The notes below the pieces were generated by a model. It was given only the letters and a program-made list of their open reading frames with translations, was not told where the DNA came from and ran no database searches. Of a DNA stretch of 27,385 nucleotides, positions 1-9,137 are shown piece by piece (the stretch's first letter is position 1; each line of letters starts with the position of its first letter). Position numbers and translations under genes: made by a program. Origin of the DNA: an uncultured Prevotella sp. GTDB taxonomy: Bacteria; Bacteroidota; Bacteroidia; Bacteroidales; Bacteroidaceae. The stretch covers positions 1-27,385 of the forward strand of contig CAKPWR010000038.1 of assembly GCA_934196725.1 (NCBI GenBank). Reading direction: 5' to 3'.

Positions 1-37
1 AATCTCGGGGTCGTTGGTTCGAATCCGACAAGAGGCT
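1..37 (+). tRNA. tRNA, 3' part only (isotype not determinable)
   Basis: This is the 3' half of a tRNA whose 5' half lies before the window. Bases 13-17 (GTTGG) pair with 25-29 (CCGAC) around a TTCGAAT loop, a standard T arm. Bases 30-36 are the 3' side of the acceptor stem, so the gene should begin GCCTCTT. Bases 3-7 would be the 3' side of the anticodon stem and 8-12 the variable loop, which puts the anticodon immediately before base 1. The discriminator is T37 and no CCA is encoded, as is common in Bacteroidota. A U discriminator would fit Gly, Cys or some Thr tRNAs; the isotype is open. Confidence 0.85.
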
Positions 38-38
38 C

Positions 39-72
39 AAAAAGGAATCTTCTTTCAGAAGGTTCCTTTTTT
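39..72 (+). terminator. Rho-independent terminator after the tRNA
   Basis: GGAATCTTC (44-52) pairs with GAAGGTTCC (58-66), nine pairs with one T-G wobble, around a 5-base loop. It is followed by a run of six T (67-72) and preceded by five A (39-43). It ends the tRNA transcript. Confidence 0.88.
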
Positions 73-230
73 GTTTTACCCAAGTTTGGCACAATCGAAA
101 CAAAAGTTTCCCGACGTTTTGAAGTGTACAAAACAAACAGAAACATATATTTTTCTATCTTTCAAGGCGTTCTATCTTTAATTATATATAAATATTTTCA
201 CCCTTTACACCTTATATAATAAAAAAGTTG

Positions 231-238
231 TATTTTTG
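231..238 (+). promoter_or_regulatory. Bacteroidota -7 promoter element for the DUF4199 gene
   Basis: TATTTTTG matches TAnnTTTG and lies 40 bp before the ATG at 278. No good TTTG -33 box is visible at 19-21 bp spacing. The open frame can be extended to a TTG at 236, but that codon lies inside this promoter, so the ATG at 278 is the better start. Confidence 0.65.
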
Positions 239-277
239 CAAATTGATATATTACATTCGCAGAAATACATTATAACA

Positions 278-883
278 ATGAATACAGAAAATAACGAAAA
301 TCAAGAAGAGAAGAAGACAGACGAACAGACACAAAAGGTTAAGATCTACGTCATCGATACGGGTAAGATCAAACAAACCAAAGCGTTTGCCCGTCAAGAT
401 GGAGCAATTCTTGGCATCGTATGGATAGCCAGCTTCGTCTGCACCATGATGGCAGTAGAACCAAAGTACCAGATACTGGGGTTACTATCCAATATTCTGA
501 TTATCTCTACCCCATTCGTGGTAGCAAAGAGATTGAAGTATTTCCGTGACATCGTAAGAGAGGGACATATTTCTTTCAGACACGGATTATACTATTGCAT
601 CCAGACTTTCTTCTATGCTACCCTACTGCTCACTATCGTGCAGTATATCTGGTTCCGATTCATGGATACAGGCTTGTTTATGACTCAGCTTCAAACCAAC
701 TACCAGATGATAGCACAGGCTTATCAGTTGACAGCACAGGAAACGAAAGCTCTCTTCGATGCCATCTCTATGATGAAACCAATAGCATGGGCATCCATGT
801 TTATGATTACCGACTTGGTTGCAGGAGCAATACTCAGTCCGATACTTGCTGCCATATTCGCCAAAAAGAAAATAGCCAATTAG
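278..883 (+). CDS. DUF4199 family integral membrane protein
   Basis: The 201-residue protein begins with a charged, Glu/Lys/Gln-rich cytoplasmic-looking tail. It then has four hydrophobic segments that look like membrane helices (beginning GAILGIVWIASF, LLSNILIISTPFVV, CIQTFFYATLLLTIV and MFMITDLVAGAILSPIL). This size and helix layout match DUF4199, a Bacteroidota family of unknown function. It is 40 bp upstream of a membrane-anchored GT2 glycosyltransferase on the same strand, and the pairing of DUF4199 with such a GT2 gene is recurrent in this phylum as far as I recall. This suggests a shared envelope or lipid-linked sugar function, which is inference. The ATG at 278 was chosen because the longer frame starts at a TTG inside the promoter. 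Confidence 0.8.
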   Translation: MNTENNENQEEKKTDEQTQKVKIYVIDTGKIKQTKAFARQDGAILGIVWIASFVCTMMAVEPKYQILGLLSNILIISTPFVVAKRLKYFRDIVREGHISFRHGLYYCIQTFFYATLLLTIVQYIWFRFMDTGLFMTQLQTNYQMIAQAYQLTAQETKALFDAISMMKPIAWASMFMITDLVAGAILSPILAAIFAKKKIAN

Positions 884-923
884 GTTTCAGATAAAAAATA
901 AATTCTCAAAACATCAGATAAAA

Positions 924-1895
924 ATGGATATTTCAGTTATCGTTCCTCTTTTCAATGAGGAAGAGTCGTTGCCTGAACTCTTCGCTTGGATCAAACGAGT
1001 GATGGATGCCAACGATTTCACTTACGAAGTTATCTTTGTGAACGACGGTTCTACCGACCGTTCATGGAACGTCATAGAAGAACTTGCCGAGAAAAACGAG
1101 CAGGTAAAAGGGATCAAATTCCGCCGCAACTATGGAAAGAGTCCTGCCCTCTACTGCGGATTCAAAGAGGCACAAGGTGATGTAGTCATCACTATGGATG
1201 CCGACTTGCAGGATTCACCAGACGAGATACCAGGTCTCTACCAGATGATAAAAAAAGATGGTTTCGACCTTGTATCGGGTTATAAGCAGAACCGCAAGCA
1301 GGGAGACCCTCTGAGCAAAACGATTCCAACCAAACTTTTCAATGCCACAGCCCGCAAGGTAAGCGGTATCCACAATCTGCATGACTTTAACTGCGGACTC
1401 AAGGCTTACCGCCGCGACGTAGTGAAGAACATCGAGGTATACGGTGAGATGCATCGCTACATTCCATACCTTGCCAAGAATGCAGGCTTCGCAAAGATTG
1501 GCGAAAAACCAGTTCACCATCAGGCAAGAAAGTTTGGTACTTCCAAGTTCATGGGCTGGAACCGTTTCGTGAACGGCTATCTGGACCTGATGACACTCTG
1601 GTTCCTGAGCAACTTCGGCAAGAAGCCAATGCATGTGTTTGGATTCTTAGGAAGTGTGGTGTTCTTCATTGCCTTTCTCTCGCTTATCGGACTTGGCATC
1701 GATAAAGCCATAGACTTACATCGTGGCATCTACGGACACCTCATCACCGATTCTCCATACTTCTTCATCGCTCTCATTGCGATGGTATTGGGCAGTCAGT
1801 TCTTCCTAGCCGGATTCCTGGGTGACCTTATCAGTCGTCAGAACCCTAATCGTAACGATTATCAAATAGAAAAGGAAATAAGATGCAAAAAATAA
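924..1895 (+). CDS. Family 2 glycosyltransferase, polyprenyl-phosphate sugar transferase type
   Basis: This 323-residue GT-A fold enzyme has the N-terminal strand VIVPLFNEE, the nucleotide-binding DGSTD at 41-45 and the metal-binding DADLQD at 92-97. Two C-terminal membrane helices follow (about 237-259 and 277-303). That architecture is typical of DPM1/GtrB/ArnC-like enzymes, which transfer a sugar from a nucleotide sugar to polyprenyl phosphate on the cytoplasmic face of the inner membrane. The sugar cannot be told from sequence. The gene sits between DUF4199 and a small lipoprotein gene that starts 13 bp before its stop, so these are probably translated from one message. Confidence 0.9.
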   Translation: MDISVIVPLFNEEESLPELFAWIKRVMDANDFTYEVIFVNDGSTDRSWNVIEELAEKNEQVKGIKFRRNYGKSPALYCGFKEAQGDVVITMDADLQDSPDEIPGLYQMIKKDGFDLVSGYKQNRKQGDPLSKTIPTKLFNATARKVSGIHNLHDFNCGLKAYRRDVVKNIEVYGEMHRYIPYLAKNAGFAKIGEKPVHHQARKFGTSKFMGWNRFVNGYLDLMTLWFLSNFGKKPMHVFGFLGSVVFFIAFLSLIGLGIDKAIDLHRGIYGHLITDSPYFFIALIAMVLGSQFFLAGFLGDLISRQNPNRNDYQIEKEIRCKK

Positions 1896-2365
1896 TACCA
1901 TTGGTTTTCATGATGCTGGTACTCATGGTGGCTAGTTGTACTAGTCTCAACTGTCCGCTCAACAACACCACTTACACCAAGTATAAGTTGATGGGCGACG
2001 TAAAGACACTCAATGCCACCTTAACCATCTCGACCACCAAACAGGAAGGAGAAGACAGCGTACTTATCAATAAGGATGAGAACGTGGATAGCTTCATCCT
2101 TCCGATGAGTTACCACCAGCCAGAGGATGTGTTCTTTTTTGAGATTCAAAATGCAGACAATCAGGTATGGAAAGATACAGTAACCGTCAAAAAGGAGAAC
2201 TATCCACATTTCGAGTCTGTAGATTGCGGTGCAGCCTACTTCCACAAAATAACAGAAGTGAAGACAACCCACAACTATATCGACTCAATAGTTATCAACA
2301 ATAAAGAGGTTAATTATGATGCATCTAAAGCACATTTCTACATATATTTCGGTACCCGTTACTAA
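1883..2365 (+). CDS. Small lipoprotein, DUF6452-like
   Basis: This 160-residue protein has a lipoprotein signal: a hydrophobic stretch, then VASC with the lipidated Cys at residue 19. The mature part begins TSLNCPLNN, with a second Cys close to the lipid anchor, and is mostly predicted beta strand. I associate this pattern with the Bacteroidota family DUF6452, whose genes usually precede a DUF6048 gene, as here; the assignment is from memory and tentative. The ATG at 1883 overlaps the glycosyltransferase by 13 bp, and the gene overlaps the next one by 50 bp. It is probably exported to the periplasm or outer membrane. Function is unknown. Confidence 0.75.
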   Translation: MQKIIPLVFMMLVLMVASCTSLNCPLNNTTYTKYKLMGDVKTLNATLTISTTKQEGEDSVLINKDENVDSFILPMSYHQPEDVFFFEIQNADNQVWKDTVTVKKENYPHFESVDCGAAYFHKITEVKTTHNYIDSIVINNKEVNYDASKAHFYIYFGTRY

Positions 2366-3035
2366 AAAAACGGTAATCGTTCTGAGTCTTCTCCTACTCT
2401 TAGGTGGAGAATGGGCGAACGCACAAAACCGTATTAAAAAGGTAGCAACGGTAGAAAAAGATACGATTCCATGGCTTAATGGAGTGGCGGTGAGTGTGGA
2501 TTTAATCGGACCAGCTCAATTGATGGTAAGTGACTACGGGCAATATGAAGCTTCTCTGCGAGTGAACTTAAAAGACAAGTATTACCCTATCTTTGAATTG
2601 GGTTACGGTAAGGCTGATGCCTTTGATGAAAGTACCCAGATCACTTACAAGACAAGTGCACCATACGCCCGCCTGGGTGTAGACTGGAACCTGCTCAAAA
2701 ACAAGCACGATGACTACCGCCTATTTGGTGGTTTTCGTTACGGTTTCACCTACTATAAATATGATGTCTCTTCACCACCTATTAAAGACCCAGTCTGGGG
2801 AGGGGATGCACCTTACGGAGCAGAAGGAGTATCCGCTAACTATCACTGGCTGGAAGGTGTAATAGGCATAGATGCCAAGATATGGGGACCTATCCGCATG
2901 GGATGGAGTTTCAGATACAAGCGTCGTGTAGCCCATAATGATGGCGACATGGGCAACACCTATTATGTACCAGGCTTCGGCAAGCAAGGTGGTTCCCGAC
3001 TTGGCGGTACGTTCAATGTAACATTTGAAATATAA
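2316..3035 (+). CDS. Outer-membrane beta-barrel-type protein, DUF6048-like
   Basis: The 239-residue product has a signal peptide (KKTVIVLSLLLLLGG, likely cleaved after ANA near residue 36). The rest has alternating aromatic/polar strands (YEASLRVNL, YRLFGGFRYGFTYYKYD, MGWSFRYKRRV) and ends in a strand terminating FEI. This is the look of a small outer-membrane barrel and fits the Bacteroidota family DUF6048. The start overlaps the previous gene by 50 bp. No later in-frame ATG exists before residue 70, and the signal peptide needs the early start, so the overlap seems real. Tight coupling with the lipoprotein suggests the two act together in the outer membrane (inference). Confidence 0.75.
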   Translation: MMHLKHISTYISVPVTKKTVIVLSLLLLLGGEWANAQNRIKKVATVEKDTIPWLNGVAVSVDLIGPAQLMVSDYGQYEASLRVNLKDKYYPIFELGYGKADAFDESTQITYKTSAPYARLGVDWNLLKNKHDDYRLFGGFRYGFTYYKYDVSSPPIKDPVWGGDAPYGAEGVSANYHWLEGVIGIDAKIWGPIRMGWSFRYKRRVAHNDGDMGNTYYVPGFGKQGGSRLGGTFNVTFEI

Positions 3036-3038
3036 ACA

Positions 3039-4055
3039 ATGAAGAATAAAAGACTCATTTGGCAGATACCGTTTCTGCTTCTCTTGATTTTTGGCAGCAT
3101 TTATGTCATTCGCCAACAGCAAAATACTCCTTACCAGAGGGATGAAGGTTTCATCTTTGGTACTATCTATCACATCACTTACCAAAGTGATGTCAATTAC
3201 CAAAAAGAAATCGAGGCAGAACTGCAGAAAGTTGACAATTCACTTTCTCCATTCAACAAGACATCCATCATTTCGCGTATCAACCGTAATGAAGATGTGA
3301 AGGTAGACAACCTGTTTGCTGAGGTTTTTCAACTCGCAGAAAAAATTTCCAAAGAAACAGATGGAGCATTTGACATCACTGTGGCCCCTATGGTAAATGC
3401 CTGGGGATTCGGATTCAAGACCGGAAACCCTCCTACAAAACAAACCGTAGACAGTCTTCGTGCTATCGTCGGATTCCAGAAAGTAACATTAGAGGAAGAG
3501 CACGTCAAGAAACAGAATCCACATATCATGCTCGACTGCTCAGCCATTGCCAAAGGATACGGAAGCGATATCGTGGCAAGATTTCTAAAGAAAAAAGGCA
3601 TTCAAAACTTTATGGTAGAGATTGGAGGCGAAATTGTGGTGAATGGAAATAGCGAGAAACAAGTGCCTTGGCGAGTAGGAATCAACAAGCCAACAGACGA
3701 TTCTCTCAATACGAGTCAGGAATTACAAGACGTAATCAATGTGACAGACATAGCAATGGCAACAAGTGGAAACTATCGGAATTTCTACTATAAGAACGGC
3801 AAGAAATATGCTCACACAATAGACCCGAAGACCGGCTATCCTGTACAGCACAATATTCTGTCAGCCACCGTTCTAGCCAAGAATTGTGCCACAGCCGACG
3901 CCTATGCCACATCCTTTATGGTAATGGGACTGGATGGAGCCAAGAAAGTATTGGAAAAACATCCTGAACTTGACGCCTATCTCATCTATTCCGATGAAAA
4001 GGGAAATAACAGGATATGGTATTCGCCAGAGCTCAAGAAGAAAATATTAAAATAG
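3039..4055 (+). CDS. apbE: FAD:protein FMN transferase, ApbE family
   Basis: ApbE enzymes attach FMN covalently to Thr/Ser of target flavoproteins such as the NQR and RNF subunits, using FAD as donor and Mg2+. The 338-residue product has an N-terminal membrane anchor (about residues 7-25), so it acts outside the inner membrane. Family motifs are present: DCSAIAKGYGSD, the flavin-binding MVEIGGEIVVNG, ATSGNYRNF, HTIDPKTGYPV and the C-terminal NCATADAYATSFMVMG with its metal-binding Asp. Length is normal. It starts 3 bp after the preceding gene and a Crp-like regulator follows by 1 bp, so it is part of the same operon. Confidence 0.93.
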   Translation: MKNKRLIWQIPFLLLLIFGSIYVIRQQQNTPYQRDEGFIFGTIYHITYQSDVNYQKEIEAELQKVDNSLSPFNKTSIISRINRNEDVKVDNLFAEVFQLAEKISKETDGAFDITVAPMVNAWGFGFKTGNPPTKQTVDSLRAIVGFQKVTLEEEHVKKQNPHIMLDCSAIAKGYGSDIVARFLKKKGIQNFMVEIGGEIVVNGNSEKQVPWRVGINKPTDDSLNTSQELQDVINVTDIAMATSGNYRNFYYKNGKKYAHTIDPKTGYPVQHNILSATVLAKNCATADAYATSFMVMGLDGAKKVLEKHPELDAYLIYSDEKGNNRIWYSPELKKKILK

Positions 4056-4056
4056 A

Positions 4057-4734
4057 ATGCAAGAAGACAGAGTATATGACAATCTTTTAAATCTGCCTCT
4101 ATTCCTGGGAATGAGCCGTAACGATTTGCTGGAAGTAGCCGGTCATACAAAGTTCGATTTCCAAAAGGCAGAAAAGGGACTCACCATCGCCAAAGAAGGA
4201 GAGCCCTGCAAACGTCTGTACTTTCTTCTTACCGGTGAACTCAATGTTATCACAGAGGCAGACGATCATGGCTATCGCATCGAAGAAGACATCAAAGCCC
4301 CAGAAGCGTTTCAAATGGAATGCATCTACGGGTATAACCAATACTTCACTCACACCTATATCGCAAAAAAAGAATGTAGCGTGATGAGTATCAGCAAGCA
4401 AGAGATGCAGAAACTATCTGATAGATACGAGATTTTCAGAATCAACATGTTCAATCTCATTTCTACACAAACCCAAAAGAACAATCGACGCTTGTACCGG
4501 GTTCCTCCCAAAACACTCTCAGAACGTATCATCCAGTTCTTTGAAAGCCGAAGTCTCAAGCCTGCCGGCGAAAAATTATTTCACATCAAGATGGAAAGAC
4601 TTGCCGCAGAAATGAATGTCAAGAGAATCTATGTCTCTAATGTGCTGAATGAACTGCAGAAACAAAAGCTCATACATCTGGAAAGAGGAAGAATCTATAT
4701 CCCACAATTAGAAAAACTGATTGTGAAGAAATAA
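4057..4734 (+). CDS. Crp/Fnr family transcriptional regulator
   Basis: In this 225-residue protein, residues about 12-120 form a cyclic-nucleotide-binding-type beta barrel (EGEPCKRLYFLLTGELNV). A long linking helix follows, then a C-terminal winged helix-turn-helix (LSERIIQFFESRS, then LAAEMNVKRIYVSNVLNELQKQKLI). The canonical cAMP-binding Arg-Ser pocket is not obvious and there is no Cys cluster of the Fnr type, so the ligand is unknown. Such regulators are numerous in Bacteroidota. It starts 1 bp after apbE, so the two are surely co-transcribed. It may regulate redox or flavin-linked genes, which is only a guess from position. Confidence 0.88.
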   Translation: MQEDRVYDNLLNLPLFLGMSRNDLLEVAGHTKFDFQKAEKGLTIAKEGEPCKRLYFLLTGELNVITEADDHGYRIEEDIKAPEAFQMECIYGYNQYFTHTYIAKKECSVMSISKQEMQKLSDRYEIFRINMFNLISTQTQKNNRRLYRVPPKTLSERIIQFFESRSLKPAGEKLFHIKMERLAAEMNVKRIYVSNVLNELQKQKLIHLERGRIYIPQLEKLIVKK

Positions 4735-4781
4735 AAAGAGAACTGTCATAGAGTAAAGCAAACAAATAAAAAATCACTATC

Positions 4782-6881
4782 ATGCAAGATATAAAAGATC
4801 AGAATAATATCAGAAATACAGAGAATCGAGAGAATCCATTCTTTGTACCCTATCACACACCGCACGATACTGTGCCTTTCAACCGTATCCAACTGGAAGA
4901 CTACGAGCCTGCCTTCATGGAGGGTATACGCCGTGACAAGGAAGCGACAGACAAGGTCATCAACGACCCGGCTGAGCCTACATTCGAGAACACTATCGCC
5001 CGTGTGGATACAGAAAAAGGCGAACATTATTACGACCTTTTAAGTCGTGTTTCCAATGTATTCTCATGCATGATGAGTGCAGAGACATGCGACGAGATGG
5101 AGGAACTGGCACAAAAGATGAGTCCTATCCTCACCAAACATGCCAACGACATTACACTCAACAAGAAACTCTTTGAGCGTATTAAATATGTTCATGACCA
5201 CCCTAACAGAGAGTTAACCCCAGAAGAACAGATGCTTTTGGAAACCAGCTATGATGGTTTTGTACGAAGTGGTGCTCTTCTTGATGAGGAAGGAAAAGGC
5301 AAACTTCGCAAACTTACAGAGGAAGCAAGTATTCTCACACTTCAGTTCTCACAGAATCTCTTGAAGGAAAACAAGGCATTTACCCTCCATATCACAGACG
5401 AGGCTCAACTTGACGGACTTCCAGAAACTGCAAAGGCTGCAGCAGCTCATACTGCCAAAGAGAAGAATGAAAAAGGCTGGATTTTCACACTCGACTATCC
5501 TAGTTTCTCTCCATTTATGACCTACTCTACTCAGCGCGAACTCCGCAAACAGATGTATATGGCCCGCAATACGGTCTGTACCCACGAAAATGAACAGAAC
5601 AACATTGAAATCTGCAAGCGATTGGTCAATTTACGTAGAGAGCTCGCTCAACTTCTAGGCTTCGAGACCTATGCAGACTATGTGTTACGTCATCGAATGG
5701 CAAGTAATATAGAGAATGTCTATAAACTTCTCAATGATCTGATTGAGGCTTATAAGCCAACTGCAGAAAAAGAAGTGAAAGAAGTCGAAGCCCTGGCAAA
5801 GAAGCTGGAGGGCGAAGACTTCGAGGTGGAACCATGGGACTTCGGATTCTACTCTCACAAACTCCAGATGGAAAAATACAATCTGGATGCAGAGATGCTC
5901 CGTCCATACTTCCAACTTGACAAGGTGATAAAGGGCGTCTTCGGATTAGCCAACAAACTGTATGGTATTACCTTCAAGGAAAACAAAGAGATTCCTGTGT
6001 ACCATCCTGACGTGAAGGCATACGAAGTATTCGATAAAGACGGCAGTTATCTGGCAGTGTTCTATGCAGACTTCTTCCCACGCAAGGGCAAACAGGGAGG
6101 AGCCTGGATGACAGAGTTCCAAGGACAATGGATAGACCATAAAGGCAACAATATTCGTCCACACGTGAGCGTAGTGATGAACTTTACCAAGCCTACAGAA
6201 GAAAAACCTGCCCTTCTGACCTTGGGAGAGGTAGAAACTTTCCTGCATGAGTTTGGTCACAGTCTTCACGGAATGTTCGCCAACACCCGGTTCGAAAGTC
6301 TTTCGGGTACCAATGTATGGTGGGATTTCGTAGAGTTGCCATCTCAATTCATGGAGAACTATGCCATAGAAAAAGAATTCCTGCGCACCTTTGCTTTCCA
6401 TTATGAGACAGGCGAGCCATTGCCAGACGAACTCATTGAGCGTATCGTAAAAAGCCGCAACTTCATGGCAGCATACGCCTGCCTGCGCCAAGTAAGTTTC
6501 GGACTTTTGGATATGGCATATTACACCAAGAAGGATGCCTTTACTGCTGACATCATCCCATTTGAGAAAGAAGCATGGAAAGAAGCCATGATTCTACCAC
6601 AGTTGCCTGACACTTGCATGACCGTACAGTTCTCGCACATTATGGCAGGAGGCTACGCAGCCGGCTACTACAGTTACAAATGGGCTGAAGTTCTAGACGC
6701 TGATGCATTCAGCGTATTCAAGAAAAACGGTATTTTCGACCGAACTACCGCCCAGAGCTTCCGTGACAACATACTCTCAAAGGGAGGCACAGAACATCCG
6801 ATGACACTCTATAAACGATTCCGTGGACAAGAGCCAACCATAGACGCCCTACTGGAACGCAACGAAATCAAGAAGAGTTAG
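4782..6881 (+). CDS. M3 family zinc metallopeptidase (oligopeptidase / peptidyl-dipeptidase)
   Basis: This 699-residue enzyme belongs to the thimet oligopeptidase/Dcp/PrlC family, which trims short peptides. The zinc site is visible: HEFGH with His489, Glu490 and His493, and the third ligand Glu518 in FVELPSQF. The substrate-binding Tyr/Gly-rich C-terminal stretch is present (HIMAGGYAAGYYSYKWAEVLDADAF split around Gly and Tyr residues). No signal peptide is seen, so it is probably cytoplasmic and recycles peptides. Length is as usual for the family. It could be Dcp (removes C-terminal dipeptides) or an oligopeptidase A type; sequence alone does not decide. Confidence 0.93.
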   Translation: MQDIKDQNNIRNTENRENPFFVPYHTPHDTVPFNRIQLEDYEPAFMEGIRRDKEATDKVINDPAEPTFENTIARVDTEKGEHYYDLLSRVSNVFSCMMSAETCDEMEELAQKMSPILTKHANDITLNKKLFERIKYVHDHPNRELTPEEQMLLETSYDGFVRSGALLDEEGKGKLRKLTEEASILTLQFSQNLLKENKAFTLHITDEAQLDGLPETAKAAAAHTAKEKNEKGWIFTLDYPSFSPFMTYSTQRELRKQMYMARNTVCTHENEQNNIEICKRLVNLRRELAQLLGFETYADYVLRHRMASNIENVYKLLNDLIEAYKPTAEKEVKEVEALAKKLEGEDFEVEPWDFGFYSHKLQMEKYNLDAEMLRPYFQLDKVIKGVFGLANKLYGITFKENKEIPVYHPDVKAYEVFDKDGSYLAVFYADFFPRKGKQGGAWMTEFQGQWIDHKGNNIRPHVSVVMNFTKPTEEKPALLTLGEVETFLHEFGHSLHGMFANTRFESLSGTNVWWDFVELPSQFMENYAIEKEFLRTFAFHYETGEPLPDELIERIVKSRNFMAAYACLRQVSFGLLDMAYYTKKDAFTADIIPFEKEAWKEAMILPQLPDTCMTVQFSHIMAGGYAAGYYSYKWAEVLDADAFSVFKKNGIFDRTTAQSFRDNILSKGGTEHPMTLYKRFRGQEPTIDALLERNEIKKS

Positions 6882-6928
6882 TAGTTTAGGCAAGTAATTA
6901 TAAATGAAACAATATAAATAACAGATCA

Positions 6929-7375
6929 ATGGGGGACAACCTTTTAAAACAGAAAAAGCTTGATTTGCGATACCTTCGCATGGCTCGCATCTGGGCAGAA
7001 AACAGCTATTGCAAACGCCGACAGGTAGGTGCTTTAGTAGTAAAAGACAAGATGATTATCAGCGATGGCTACAATGGTACACCAAGCGGATTTGAAAATA
7101 TCTGCGAGGATAACAATGTAACCAAGCCTTATGTCCTCCATGCAGAAGCCAACGCTATAACCAAGTTGGCCCGCAGCAGCAACAACAGCGAGGGAAGCAC
7201 ACTTTATGTCACTGCTTCTCCTTGCATCGAATGCTCCAAGCTCATCATTCAAGCAGGCATCAAACGAGTTGTATATGCCGAGAAATACAGACTTACTGAT
7301 GGTGTGGAACTATTGGAAAGAGCCGGAGTAAAAGTAGAATATATGAATCCTGATGAAAATATCAGTTTAGAATAA
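6929..7375 (+). CDS. dCMP deaminase (ComEB-type cytidine/deoxycytidylate deaminase)
   Basis: The enzyme converts dCMP to dUMP, the precursor for dTMP synthesis, in the cytoplasm. The 148-residue protein shows the zinc and catalytic signature HAE (71-73) and PCIEC (98-102), with Cys99 and Cys102 as ligands. The substrate-loop motif GYNGTPSGFENICED matches dCMP deaminases rather than tRNA or guanine deaminases. Length is typical for the bacterial family. It is 47 bp after the peptidase and 27 bp before the S41 protease on the same strand, with no clear promoter in either gap. Confidence 0.92.
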   Translation: MGDNLLKQKKLDLRYLRMARIWAENSYCKRRQVGALVVKDKMIISDGYNGTPSGFENICEDNNVTKPYVLHAEANAITKLARSSNNSEGSTLYVTASPCIECSKLIIQAGIKRVVYAEKYRLTDGVELLERAGVKVEYMNPDENISLE

Positions 7376-7402
7376 CGTTAGTATAATGTAAATTAGTAAG
7401 TT

Positions 7403-9136
7403 ATGAATAAGAACAAGAATAAAACCAACAGGTTTATGCCGTTCATCATGGCACTCTGCGTAGTGCTAGGCATTGTCATCGGCACATTCTTTTCGAATCA
7501 TTTTGCCGGCAACCGCCTCAACGTCATCAATAGTGGAAGCAACCGCTTAAACAACTTGCTCCATCTCATTGATGACCAATATGTGGATTCTGTCAACATA
7601 GATTCGCTAGTAGATAAAGCCATTCCACAAATTCTTGCGGAACTTGACCCCCACTCGGTCTATATCAGTGCCAAAGATGCAGCTCAGGCTAATGACGACC
7701 TTAAAGGTTCATTCTCGGGTGTAGGTATTGAGTTCGTGATCCGCCAGGACACCATCCATGTACAAAATGTAATCCAAAACGGTCCTGCCGAAAAAGCGGG
7801 TCTTTTAGCAGGAGACAAGATTGTAGCTGTGGATGACAAACCTTTCGTGGGCAAAATTGTGACTAATCAGGAAGCAATGCACCGCTTAAAAGGTCCTAAA
7901 GACACGAAAGTAAAAATCGGCGTAATCCGCTATGGCAGCAACAAGGTTCAGACCTTTACGGTAACACGAGGAGAAATCCCAACCAAGAGTGTTACTGCAG
8001 CCTACATGCTCAATGACAATACAGGCTACATCCGCATCAAGAACTTCGGTGAGAACACTTATCCAGAGATGCTTATCGCCTTAGCCAAACTGTCTCAACA
8101 GGGATTCTCTAATCTCTGCATTGACTTACGTGACAACTCCGGAGGTTATCTCACAGCTGCAGTAAATATGGCAAATGAGTTCTTACCAGAAAAGAAACTG
8201 ATTCTCTATACCCAGGGACGCAAGTCTCCTCGCCAAGATTATCCGAGCGACGGCAAGGGTTCTTATCAAAAGATACCTATGGTTGTACTCATCAATGAGG
8301 GTTCGGCTTCTTCTGCTGAAATCTTTGCAGGTGCCATGCAGGATAATGACCGTGCAACCATCATCGGTCGCCGTTCATTCGGAAAGGGATTGGTACAACA
8401 GCAAATAGAATTCCCAGACCATAGCCTTATCCGTCTCACCATTGCCAGATACTATACTCCTTCAGGAAGATGTATTCAAAAACCTTATACGATGGGTGAT
8501 GACAAGGATTATGAACAGGATCTTCTGGATCGCTACCAGCATGGAGAATTTTTCTCACAAGACAGTATCAAGCATACGGGTCCTGCATACCACACAGGCA
8601 TTGGACGTGTAGTTTATGGTGGAGGTGGTATCACACCAGACATCTTTGTTCCTGAAGATACGCTCGGTATGACTTCCTACTTCAAAGAGGCTAGTTTGAG
8701 CGGCTTGATTCTACAGTTTGCATTTACCTATACTGATGATAATCGTCCTAAGTTGAACAACTTCAAGGAGATGATGGAACTAGCCGATTATCTTGACAGT
8801 CAGAACATGGTGGAACAGTTTGTCAACTATGCAGACAAGCATGGATTGAAGCGCCGTAACCTTCTTATCAAGAAGTCACATAAGTTGCTTGATAGAGTCA
8901 TCGACAGCCGTATCATCTACAACATGCTTGATGAACAAGCCTGGACTCAGTATATCAACCAGGACGACCCAGTAATCAAGAAGACTCTCGAAGTCTTCGA
9001 AAAGCACGAGGCGTTCCCGAAGAAACCTGAGCCAACGGCCAATCCAAAAAGCAAGAAGCAGAAAGTGGCAATGGCTGACACACCCTATAATTACAGGTCA
9101 CTGCATTGCAGAAATATGATGATGGCAAACGCATAA
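7403..9136 (+). CDS. S41 family C-terminal processing protease (CtpA/Tsp-like)
   Basis: This 577-residue serine protease cleaves proteins at the C terminus in the periplasm. An N-terminal anchor helix (about 12-30) is followed by a PDZ domain (about 100-190, with GVGIEFVI and PAEKAGLLAGDKI). The S41 catalytic core has Ser303 in the GSASSAE motif and Lys328 in SFGKG, 25 residues apart as in other members. A C-terminal extension of roughly 150 residues is helical and charged, as in many Bacteroidota members. It is followed after 1 bp by the cyclo-ligase gene, so the two are co-transcribed. Confidence 0.93.
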   Translation: MNKNKNKTNRFMPFIMALCVVLGIVIGTFFSNHFAGNRLNVINSGSNRLNNLLHLIDDQYVDSVNIDSLVDKAIPQILAELDPHSVYISAKDAAQANDDLKGSFSGVGIEFVIRQDTIHVQNVIQNGPAEKAGLLAGDKIVAVDDKPFVGKIVTNQEAMHRLKGPKDTKVKIGVIRYGSNKVQTFTVTRGEIPTKSVTAAYMLNDNTGYIRIKNFGENTYPEMLIALAKLSQQGFSNLCIDLRDNSGGYLTAAVNMANEFLPEKKLILYTQGRKSPRQDYPSDGKGSYQKIPMVVLINEGSASSAEIFAGAMQDNDRATIIGRRSFGKGLVQQQIEFPDHSLIRLTIARYYTPSGRCIQKPYTMGDDKDYEQDLLDRYQHGEFFSQDSIKHTGPAYHTGIGRVVYGGGGITPDIFVPEDTLGMTSYFKEASLSGLILQFAFTYTDDNRPKLNNFKEMMELADYLDSQNMVEQFVNYADKHGLKRRNLLIKKSHKLLDRVIDSRIIYNMLDEQAWTQYINQDDPVIKKTLEVFEKHEAFPKKPEPTANPKSKKQKVAMADTPYNYRSLHCRNMMMANA

Positions 9137-9137
9137 G

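Noticed and set aside
236..277. TTG start 14 codons upstream of the DUF4199 ATG
   Set aside because: The TTG lies inside the TATTTTTG promoter element, so it would not be in the transcript.
5946..6491. 181-codon open frame antisense to the M3 peptidase
   Set aside because: It lies opposite the region containing the conserved zinc site and shows no protein-like features.
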